Under the pieces are notes generated by a model. The model was given only the letters and a program-made list of their open reading frames with translations. It made no database searches and was not told where the DNA came from. A stretch of DNA of 5,661 bases from Victivallaceae bacterium (lineage in GTDB: Bacteria > Verrucomicrobiota > Lentisphaeria > Victivallales > Victivallaceae): contig JAEDIJ010000052.1 of assembly GCA_016292515.1 (NCBI GenBank), forward strand, positions 1-5,661, in the 5' to 3' direction. The stretch's first letter is position 1. The number at the start of each line of letters is the position of its first letter. The position numbers were made by a program, and so were the translations under genes. Positions 1 through 5,606 of the stretch are shown here, piece by piece.

Positions 1-3
1 GGC

Positions 4-79
4 GGGTTGATAGCTCAGTCGGTAGAGCATCGCCCTTTTAAGGCGGTGGTCCCGGGTTCGAGTCCCGGTCAACCCACCA
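4..79 (+). tRNA. tRNA-Lys (anticodon UUU), complete with encoded CCA
   Basis: A full cloverleaf can be folded by eye. The acceptor stem GGGTTGA (4-10) pairs perfectly with TCAACCC (69-75). The D stem is GCTC/GAGC (13-16 with 25-28). The anticodon stem TCGCC (30-34) pairs with GGCGG (42-46), with one T-G pair, around the loop CTTTTAA. The T arm is CCGGG-TTCGAGT-CCCGG (52-68). The anticodon TTT lies at 37-39, so it reads lysine AAA/AAG codons. The discriminator is A76 and the CCA tail (77-79) is genome-encoded. Its promoter must lie left of the window. The rpmB gene starts 53 bases downstream with no strong terminator between them, so co-transcription followed by processing is plausible. Confidence 0.97.
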
Positions 80-92
80 GTTTTTTCTGGTG
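75..92 (+). other. Small hairpin overlapping the tRNA-Lys 3' end
   Basis: CACCAG (75-80) and CTGGTG (87-92) form a perfect 6-bp inverted repeat around a loop of six T. The left arm contains the last acceptor-stem base and the CCA tail of the tRNA. The stem is short, and the T-run after it (100-104) is offset and short, so this is at best a weak terminator. It could instead mark the tRNA processing junction or compete with acceptor-stem folding in the precursor. The pairing is seen directly; any function is inference. Confidence 0.4.
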
Positions 93-132
93 ACAAGAGT
101 TTTTAACAACTTTTAGAAAAAGAGGCAACAAA

Positions 133-360
133 ATGAGCAGAGTTTGCGCGCTTTGCGGCAAATCGAAAGCCAACGGCGGTTGCATCACCCGTAAGGGGTT
201 GGCGAAAAAAGCCGGCGGTATCGGTATGCACGTCGTGAAAAATGTCAAACGCACGTTCGAGGTCAACCTCCAGAGCGTGAAAATCAATGATGGCGGCACG
301 GTCAAGACCGTGAAAATGTGCGCCGCCTGCATCCGTACCGGAAATTACCAGAAGGCCTAA
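133..360 (+). CDS. rpmB: 50S ribosomal protein L28 (bL28), four-cysteine form
   Basis: This 75-residue protein is a structural component of the large ribosomal subunit and sits within the usual L28 size range. It starts MSRVCALCGK, the typical L28 N-terminus. The middle segment (about residues 20-50) has the family pattern of basic and Gly residues followed by a beta-rich part (RTFEVNLQSVKI), and the C-terminus carries KMCAACIRTG. Two CxxC pairs are present (C5/C8 and C63/C66), the set expected of the zinc-binding version of L28; C17 is an extra cysteine. AGAGG (121-125) lies 7 bases before the ATG and supports this start. A strong intrinsic terminator follows 37 bases after the stop. The gene sits directly downstream of tRNA-Lys and may share its transcript. 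L28 is usually paired with L33 in bacterial genomes, but no L33 gene is in view. Confidence 0.95.
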   Translation: MSRVCALCGKSKANGGCITRKGLAKKAGGIGMHVVKNVKRTFEVNLQSVKINDGGTVKTVKMCAACIRTGNYQKA

Positions 361-371
361 GCGTCGCGGTA

Positions 372-388
372 ACCGGTATGACCGGTCA
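372..388. repeat. ACCGGT repeat pair with a 10-bp palindrome
   Basis: ACCGGT occurs twice (372-377 and 381-386), separated by ATG. Because ACCGGT is self-complementary, the two copies are both a direct and an inverted repeat. The second copy extends to the perfect palindrome TGACCGGTCA (379-388). It lies between the rpmB stop and its terminator. It could form a small RNA hairpin in the 3' untranslated region or be a protein site on DNA, but nothing here shows which, and chance is possible. Confidence 0.3.
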
Positions 389-397
389 GGAAATTTT

Positions 398-440
398 GGC
401 GGACGAGTTGGCTTCAACTTCGTCCGCCGTTTCTTTTTTT
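398..440 (+). terminator. Rho-independent terminator after rpmB
   Basis: GGCGGACGA (398-406) pairs perfectly with TCGTCCGCC (420-428). The helix extends with GTTG (407-410) and CAAC (415-418) around a GCTT loop, with T419 as a single bulge, giving 13 base pairs. The run GTTTCTTTTTTT follows at once, and a second T9 tract is at 445-453. This is a textbook intrinsic terminator. It ends the rpmB (possibly tRNA-Lys-rpmB) transcript and implies a separate start for the ileS operon. Confidence 0.9.
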
Positions 441-460
441 GTCGTTTTTTTTTACACGCG

Positions 461-474
461 CCCGCGCGAGCGGG
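461..474 (+). other. GNRA-capped leader hairpin upstream of ileS
   Basis: CCCGC (461-465) and GCGGG (470-474) form a 5-bp GC-rich stem closed by the tetraloop GCGA, which fits the stable GNRA class. It ends 9 bases before the ileS Shine-Dalgarno AAGGAG (484-489). It could keep the ribosome-binding region single-stranded or protect a 5' end. The leader is far too short for a T-box or other classical synthetase riboswitch. The pairing is seen; the role is inference. Confidence 0.4.
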
Positions 475-498
475 GAATTTACGAAGGAGTTTTGAATT

Positions 499-3400
499 AT
501 GGCGTTTCCTCCGATTTCCGGACAGGTGGATTTCCCCCAGTTGGAGCAGGAGATCCTGAAATTCTGGCAGGAGCAGCAGATCTTTGCCAAGTCGCTCGAC
601 CAGAATCGCGGCAAAGATGAATTTGTCTTTTACGACGGCCCTCCGTTCGCGACCGGATTGCCTCATTACGGCCACTTGCTCGCCGGCACGATCAAGGACG
701 TCGTGCCCCGCTATCAGACGATGCGCGGCAAATATGTCGAACGCCGTTTCGGCTGGGACTGCCACGGCTTGCCGATCGAAGCACTCGCGCAGGACGCGCT
801 CGGTATTTCCGGCGCTCACGAGATCAAGGCGTTCGGCGTCGACAAGTTCAATGAGCAGTGCCGCTCGATGGTGCAGCGTTACGTTTCCGAATGGCGCAAC
901 ACCGTGACCCGGATGGGACGCTGGGTCGATTTCGATCACGACTACAAGACGATGGATCGCTCCTTTATGGAAACGATTTGGTGGGTTTTCAAACAGCTCT
1001 GGGATCAGGGCCGCGTCTACAAATCTTACCGGATCATGCCGTACTCGTGGAAACTCTCGACGCCGCTTTCCAACTTTGAAGCAGGCAGTAACTACAAGGA
1101 AGTTCAGGATCCCGCCGTCACCGTCCGCACTCCCGTGCTTTCGGGGAGCGATCCCGCGTGGGGAAAAACCTATCTCCTCGTGTGGACGACGACGCCGTGG
1201 ACGCTGCCCGAAAACCTCGCGATCTGCGCCGGAGCCGATATCGACTACGTCGTCGTCCGCGATCTCACCGATCCCGAAAAGCCCTGCTACGTGATGGCGG
1301 AAGCGCGCCGCGCTTCGATCTTCAAAAAGGAGGGCACGTTCGAGATCGTCGCCGCGATGAAAGGTTCCGCGCTCAAAGGGTGGCGTTATCAGCCGATTTT
1401 CCCCTATTTCGCCGAATTGGCGCAGGAGGGATGCTTCGTCGTTCTCAACGACAATTACGTCAGCACCGACGACGGCGTCGGTCTCGTCCATATCGCGCCC
1501 GCCTACGGTGAAGACGACTTCCGCGTCTGCCGCGAAGCGGGGATCACCGCGATCGCCGATCCGCTGGATACGTCGTGCAACTTCACCGGAAAACTCCCCG
1601 AATACGAGGGGCGTTTCTGCAAGGATTGCGACAAGGATATCATTTCCCGGCTCAAAAGCGAGGGAAAACTTGTCCACCAGGCGACGATCACCCACAGTTA
1701 TCCCTTTTGCGACCGTACCGACACGCCGCTCATCTACCGCGCGATCGAAGCGTGGTACGTCAAAGTCGAGGATCTTCACGAAAAACTCGCCGCCAACAAT
1801 TCCGGAGTCCACTGGACGCCCGATTACGTCGGCGGCAAACGCTTCGGCAACTGGCTGGAAAATGCGCGCGACTGGAATATCAGCCGCAACCGCTTCTGGG
1901 GATCGTGCATTCCGATCTGGATCAACGACGACGATCCCGAAGACCGCATCTGCGTCGGCAGTGCCGCCGAGTTGGAGGAACTTTCCGGCGAAAAGGTGGT
2001 CGATTTGCACAAGCACTACATCGACAAGATCGTCATCCGCCGCGACGGCAAGACCTATCACCGCACGCCGGAAGTGCTCGACTGCTGGTTTGAATCCGGT
2101 TCGATGCCCTACGCGCAACAGCACTATCCCTTTGAAAACAAGGAACATTTTGAAGCGAACTTCCCGGCGGACTTCATCGCGGAGGGGCTCGATCAGACGC
2201 GCGGCTGGTTCTACACGCTGATGGTGCTCGGCACTTGCCTTTTCGATCAGGCGCCTTACCGCAACGTCGTCGTCAACGGACTTGTCCTCGCCGAGGACGG
2301 CCGCAAGATGTCCAAGCGGCTCAAAAATTATCCCGACCCGATGGAAGTCATCAACCGTTGCGGCGCCGACGCGTTGCGGCTCTTTATGCTTGGCAGTCAG
2401 GTCGTCCGCGCCGAAGACCTCAAATTTTCGGAAGCCGGCGTGCGCGAAATTCTGCGCAGTGTGATGATCCCGATGTGGAATGCGCTGAGCTTTTTCGTCA
2501 CCTACGCCAATGTCGATCATTACGAACCCAAGGACGTCGTCGTGCCCCCCGCGCATCCCGCGAACGTGCTCGACCGCTGGATCCTTTCCAGCGCGAGTCA
2601 GATGGTTCAGGAGTTGCGCGAGGAGTTGGACAACTACAACTTGCAGAAAGCGGCGAACCGTTTCAGCCGTTTCATCGACGATCTGACCAACTGGTACATC
2701 CGCCGGAGCCGCCGCCGCTTCTGGAAAAGCGCGAGCGATTCCGACAAGCGCGAAGCCTATGAGACGCTGCACTATGTGTTGCTGGTTTTCGCCAAAAGCG
2801 CGGCGCCTTTCATTCCCTTTACGACCGAGGCGATCTACCGCACGCTCCGCACGGCGTCGATGCCGGAATCGGTGCATCTTTGCGAATATCCGACTCCCGA
2901 CGACTGCCGCGACGAGCGTCTCGAAGCGCAGATGCGCTACACGATGCTCGCCGTGACGCAGGGCCGTTTCCTCCGCACCGCCAACAATCTCAAAGTGCGT
3001 CAGCCGCTCGCCAAGGCGATCCTCGCCGCGCCCGATGCGGAAGTCGAAGCGATGCTCCGCGAAGCCGCCTCCATCATCGCCGAGGAACTCAACGTCAAGA
3101 GCGTCGATTTCTGCGCCGACGAGGAGGATTTGGTGAAACGCAGTTGCAAGGCGAACTTCAAGGTGCTCGGCAAGAAACTCGGCAAGGAAATGAAAACCGC
3201 CGCCGCCAAGATCGAGCAGTTGACCAGCCGCGAGATCGGCGATATCCTCGCCGGCAAAGAGGTCGTGCTGACGCTCGAAAGCGGTACGGCGATCGCCCTG
3301 ACTCCGGAAGATCTCGTCATCCACCGCGAGGAAAAAGCAGGTCTCGTCGCCGCGAGCAGCGACGGCGTCACCATCGCGCTTTCGACGGAGATCACGCCCG

Positions 3401-3654
3401 AATTGGAGCGCGAAGGATTTGCGCGCGAATTCGTCAGCAAGATCCAGAATCTCCGCAAGGAAGCGGGCTTCGACGTCGCCGACCGAATCCAGGTCACCTA
3501 CGAGATGCCGGAAAAAGTTCTCGCCGCGATGACGGAGTTCCACGATTATATCGCGGGCGAAATTCTGGCGACGAAACTGGAAGCAGGTAGCGGCGACACG
3601 GCGCTGGAACTCAACGGCGTCGACGTCAAAGTCACCGTGCGCTGTGAGAAATAA
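499..3654 (+). CDS. ileS: Isoleucyl-tRNA synthetase, eukaryote-like type 2 (IleRS2)
   Basis: This cytoplasmic class I synthetase charges tRNA-Ile with isoleucine at the cost of ATP and edits misactivated valine. The 1051-residue length fits type 2 enzymes and exceeds the roughly 930-940 of common bacterial type 1. The Rossmann-fold signature HYGH is at residues 56-59, followed by WDCHGLP (86-92). The CP1 editing domain shows WTTTPW (229-234) and GVGLVHIAPAYGEDDF (326-341, with D339/D340 as the expected editing acidic residues). The catalytic fold resumes with NISRNRFWG (460-468), DCWFESG (528-534) and GLDQTRGWF (563-571), and KMSKR is at 603-607. The anticodon-binding part includes the type 2 pattern LTNWYIRRSRRRFW and then LKVRQPLAK. 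The C-terminus lacks the four-cysteine zinc module of type 1. AAGGAG (484-489) is 9 bases before the ATG. The gene leads an operon with apbE and a pseudouridine synthase gene. Confidence 0.97.
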   Translation: MAFPPISGQVDFPQLEQEILKFWQEQQIFAKSLDQNRGKDEFVFYDGPPFATGLPHYGHLLAGTIKDVVPRYQTMRGKYVERRFGWDCHGLPIEALAQDALGISGAHEIKAFGVDKFNEQCRSMVQRYVSEWRNTVTRMGRWVDFDHDYKTMDRSFMETIWWVFKQLWDQGRVYKSYRIMPYSWKLSTPLSNFEAGSNYKEVQDPAVTVRTPVLSGSDPAWGKTYLLVWTTTPWTLPENLAICAGADIDYVVVRDLTDPEKPCYVMAEARRASIFKKEGTFEIVAAMKGSALKGWRYQPIFPYFAELAQEGCFVVLNDNYVSTDDGVGLVHIAPAYGEDDFRVCREAGITAIADPLDTSCNFTGKLPEYEGRFCKDCDKDIISRLKSEGKLVHQATITHSYPFCDRTDTPLIYRAIEAWYVKVEDLHEKLAANNSGVHWTPDYVGGKRFGNWLENARDWNISRNRFWGSCIPIWINDDDPEDRICVGSAAELEELSGEKVVDLHKHYIDKIVIRRDGKTYHRTPEVLDCWFESGSMPYAQQHYPFENKEHFEANFPADFIAEGLDQTRGWFYTLMVLGTCLFDQAPYRNVVVNGLVLAEDGRKMSKRLKNYPDPMEVINRCGADALRLFMLGSQVVRAEDLKFSEAGVREILRSVMIPMWNALSFFVTYANVDHYEPKDVVVPPAHPANVLDRWILSSASQMVQELREELDNYNLQKAANRFSRFIDDLTNWYIRRSRRRFWKSASDSDKREAYETLHYVLLVFAKSAAPFIPFTTEAIYRTLRTASMPESVHLCEYPTPDDCRDERLEAQMRYTMLAVTQGRFLRTANNLKVRQPLAKAILAAPDAEVEAMLREAASIIAEELNVKSVDFCADEEDLVKRSCKANFKVLGKKLGKEMKTAAAKIEQLTSREIGDILAGKEVVLTLESGTAIALTPEDLVIHREEKAGLVAASSDGVTIALSTEITPELEREGFAREFVSKIQNLRKEAGFDVADRIQVTYEMPEKVLAAMTEFHDYIAGEILATKLEAGSGDTALELNGVDVKVTVRCEK

Positions 3655-3657
3655 AAA

Positions 3658-4626
3658 ATGCCCCGTCGTACCGCATCGGGTGTGATTTTCGCCGTGCTCG
3701 TATTGGCGGCGATGGCGTTTTTCTTCCTTATGCCGGAGGAAACGCCCGAAAGGCGGAGTGTCGCTTTTACGACGATGGGCACCGTCGCCCGCTTTGAATG
3801 GTACGCGACGGAAAAAGTTTCCGGCGAAGCGACGCTCGCCGCCAATGCGGCGTTTCAGCAAGTCGTTTCGGCGTGCAATCTGCGCGACAAAACAAGCGAG
3901 TTGTCGCGCCTCAACGCCACGGCGGACAAGGAGCCTTTTGTCTGCTCGGATACCCTCTGGGAAATTTTGACGGAAGCGCGCCGCGCCTATCAGATGAGCG
4001 GCGGCGCCTTTGACGTCACGATCAAGCCGTTGATGGATCTGTGGGGCTTTTACCGCAAACGGGAAACGTTGCCGCCCCCCGATGAGATCGCGGCGGCGCG
4101 CCGATCGGTCGGCTTGGAGCGCGTGATTTGGAATGACGCGAAACACAGCGTTTTTTTTCCCGTCAGGGGAATGGCGTTGGATCTCGACGGGATCGCCAAA
4201 GGCTATGCGCTCGACCGCGCGGCGGAAGCGGCGATGCGGTGCGGCGTCACGCAGGGCGCGCTCGACCTCGGCGGCAATCTGCGGCTTTTGGAACCGTTTC
4301 CCGACAAAAAAAGTTTTTCCGTCGGCATCAAGGCTCCGGACGGGAGCCGTCGGACGAAACCGTGCGAGGAATTGGCAAATCTTGCCGGAAACGTCGGCAT
4401 TTCGACTTCCGGCAACTACGAACGCTTTGTCGTTTATCAGGGCAAACGCTACGGTCATATCCTCGACGCCCAAACTGGATCTCCGGCGGAATACCGCTAC
4501 TCCGCGACGGTGGTCGCTCCCGACGCCGTGACGGCGGACTGGATGTCGACGACCTGTTATCTGCGCCCCGATCTTGCTCCGGAATTCCGCAAACAGGGCA
4601 TCGTCGTCGTTTTGGTGGAGCCGTGA
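3658..4626 (+). CDS. apbE: FAD:protein FMN transferase, ApbE family, membrane-anchored
   Basis: ApbE enzymes use FAD to attach FMN covalently to a Thr/Ser of target proteins such as Rnf, Nqr and related redox subunits, usually on the outer face of the membrane. The 322-residue protein has a basic start (R3, R4) and a hydrophobic segment at about 9-24, without a lipobox cysteine, so it is probably a signal anchor facing the periplasm. Family motifs occur in order: MGT (40-42), FDVTIKPLMDLWGF (118-131), LDLDGIAKGYALD (174-186), LDLGGN (202-207), GISTSGNY (247-254), HILDAQTG (267-274) and TADWMST (292-298), where D294 and T298 match the expected Mg2+ ligands. All key motifs are intact. The ATG is 3 bases after the ileS stop with only a weak GAGA upstream (3646-3649), which suggests translational coupling. 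No target flavoprotein is in the window. Family assignment is firm; the substrate is unknown. Confidence 0.93.
   Translation: MPRRTASGVIFAVLVLAAMAFFFLMPEETPERRSVAFTTMGTVARFEWYATEKVSGEATLAANAAFQQVVSACNLRDKTSELSRLNATADKEPFVCSDTLWEILTEARRAYQMSGGAFDVTIKPLMDLWGFYRKRETLPPPDEIAAARRSVGLERVIWNDAKHSVFFPVRGMALDLDGIAKGYALDRAAEAAMRCGVTQGALDLGGNLRLLEPFPDKKSFSVGIKAPDGSRRTKPCEELANLAGNVGISTSGNYERFVVYQGKRYGHILDAQTGSPAEYRYSATVVAPDAVTADWMSTTCYLRPDLAPEFRKQGIVVVLVEP
4614..4626 (+). promoter_or_regulatory. GTGA stop/start overlap and ribosome-binding site deciding the downstream start
   Basis: GGTGGAG (4614-4620) resembles a Shine-Dalgarno sequence and sits just 2 bases before a GTG (4623-4625), which overlaps the apbE stop TGA (4624-4626) in the arrangement GTGA. 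No in-frame ATG occurs between here and the S4 domain, and the open frame further upstream runs inside apbE and encodes no recognisable domain. The overlap points to termination-reinitiation. The short spacing suggests weak independent initiation. Confidence 0.7.
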
Positions 4627-5567
4627 AAGTCAATTCCCGAAACGGCGCGGAACGCATCGTCAAAAGCAGCATCAACTGGGATGCGGCGGGGACGACCTTG
4701 CTCAACTTCCTCGCCGGACGCTTCACCTACCGGGGCGCGGAGGATTGGAAAAAACTCATCCTCGACGGCACGGTGACGTGCAATGATCAAAAAGTTTCTC
4801 CCGATAAACTCCTTGCCGTCGGCGACGTCGTCGAATACCGCCCCGGCGAACTCGTCGAACCTCCGGCGGAACTTTCCTATCAAATTTTATACGAAGACCG
4901 CGACCTTGTCGTCATCGACAAGCCGGGAAATCTCTGCGTCCATCCGGCGGGACCTTTTTTCAAACACACCCTCTGGTATCTGCTCCGCGAAAAATACGGG
5001 GAATCGCTCCACTTCGTCACCCGGCTCGACCGGGAAACGAGCGGTGCGATGATCGTCGCGCTCCGGCCGGAGATCGCGGCGAAACTGGAACGCGCCGAAA
5101 TGGAAAAAAGTTACCTTGTCCTCGTCCACGGCGATTTCCCCGAAACGCTGACGGCGGAGGGATTTCTCTTTCACGATCCCGTTTCCGTCATCCGTAAAAA
5201 ACGGCGTTATGCGGCAACCGCGCCGGAAAATGTCAAAAGCGAGCGTTGCCTTACCGTTTTCCGCAAAATTTCCGGCGACGGCAAATTTTCGCTTCTGGAA
5301 GCGACGCTCGGTACGGGGCGGATGCACCAGATCCGCGCGACGCTTTCTTCGCTGGGATATCCCGTCGTCGGCGATAAACTCTACGGCTTGGATGAAAATT
5401 TCTATTTGCGTCAGAAACACGATGCGCTGACCGAAGCGGATCGCGCGGCGTTGATCCTGCCGCGGCAGGCACTTCACGCGTGGAAACTTGCTTTCCGTCA
5501 TCCGGTAAACGGTGAAAAAATCGTCTGTACAGCGCCGGAACCGGGATTTTTTGCAAAAATGATTTGA
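4623..5567 (+). CDS. RluA-family RNA pseudouridine synthase with S4 domain
   Basis: This 314-residue enzyme should isomerise uridines to pseudouridine in rRNA or tRNA. An N-terminal S4 RNA-binding domain covers about residues 15-75 (WKKLILDGTVTCND and AVGDVVEYRPGE). The catalytic domain follows with LVVIDKPGNLCVHP, then the active-site motif RLDRETSG (134-141), where D136 is the catalytic aspartate. Next come EKSYLVLVHG with Y164 and GTGRMHQIR (230-238). A short insert ending LPRQALHAWKL precedes the C-terminal strand. Two small deviations are visible: Thr133 where many relatives have His before RLD, and Met234 where GRTHQIR is usual. Neither removes the catalytic residues. The GTG start overlaps apbE by 4 bases, so this is the third gene of the ileS operon. 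No terminator follows; the stop codon lies within the tRNA-Gly promoter. RluA/RluC/RluD/TruC-type specificity cannot be decided by eye, so no symbol is given. Confidence 0.93.
   Translation: MKVNSRNGAERIVKSSINWDAAGTTLLNFLAGRFTYRGAEDWKKLILDGTVTCNDQKVSPDKLLAVGDVVEYRPGELVEPPAELSYQILYEDRDLVVIDKPGNLCVHPAGPFFKHTLWYLLREKYGESLHFVTRLDRETSGAMIVALRPEIAAKLERAEMEKSYLVLVHGDFPETLTAEGFLFHDPVSVIRKKRRYAATAPENVKSERCLTVFRKISGDGKFSLLEATLGTGRMHQIRATLSSLGYPVVGDKLYGLDENFYLRQKHDALTEADRAALILPRQALHAWKLAFRHPVNGEKIVCTAPEPGFFAKMI
5546..5560 (+). promoter_or_regulatory. Possible UP element upstream of the tRNA-Gly promoter
   Basis: ATTTTTTGCAAAAAT, containing the 12-base palindrome TTTTTGCAAAAA (5548-5559), lies just upstream of the -35 box, roughly at -53 to -39 from the predicted start. 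Consecutive T and A tracts in this position resemble the UP elements bound by the RNA polymerase alpha subunit at stable-RNA promoters. The stretch is also coding (the last residues of the pseudouridine synthase), so the match is suggestive only. Confidence 0.45.
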
Positions 5568-5592
5568 CAAGTCGGTAAAACGGCTCTATATT
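5564..5592 (+). promoter_or_regulatory. Sigma-70-type promoter for tRNA-Gly
   Basis: TTGACA (5564-5569) is a perfect -35 consensus, and TATATT (5587-5592) is a good -10 box at the optimal 17-base spacing. Transcription would start near 5598-5600, leaving a leader of about 7-9 bases before the tRNA. The stop codon TGA (5565-5567) of the preceding gene lies inside the -35 hexamer. The stretch between the -10 box and the start is AT-rich, unlike the GC-rich discriminator typical of stringently controlled stable-RNA promoters. An alternative -10, TATTAT (5589-5594), has 19-base spacing. Confidence 0.8.
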
Positions 5593-5606
5593 ATAAAACA
5601 CAACAA

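Noticed and set aside
90..118. Possible promoter between tRNA-Lys and rpmB (GTGACA with TTAGAA at 17 bases)
   Set aside because: The -10 match is poor and the -35 imperfect. Co-transcription with tRNA-Lys from an upstream promoter explains rpmB expression at least as well.
441..498. T-box or other synthetase-type riboswitch upstream of ileS
   Set aside because: Fewer than 60 bases separate the terminator and the start codon, too short for a T-box leader, and no specifier loop or antiterminator bulge is visible.
4151..4158. T8 run in apbE as a programmed slippage site, with an A7/T5 run at 4306-4318
   Set aside because: The frame is intact through both runs and all ApbE motifs downstream are in frame. 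No alternative-frame product of interest appears, so these are ordinary homopolymers.
103..4473. A 1456-codon open frame on the minus strand covering rpmB, ileS and most of apbE
   Set aside because: It is the exact antisense register of three clearly recognisable sense genes and crosses their intergenic regions, including a terminator. Its translation is rich in Arg, His, Asp and Phe with no recognisable domain, and its openness is explained by the absence of TTA, CTA and TCA codons on the sense strand.
4239..4622. N-terminal extension of the pseudouridine synthase gene from an ATG inside apbE
   Set aside because: The extra 128 residues overlap the conserved apbE C-terminal half in another frame, are basic and low in complexity, and show no domain. 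The GTG at 4623 with GGTGGAG upstream fits the S4-domain start.
4887..5570. A 227-codon minus-strand open frame opposite the pseudouridine synthase
   Set aside because: It lies in the exact antisense register of a gene with clear catalytic motifs, and has no recognisable domain or ribosome-binding context.
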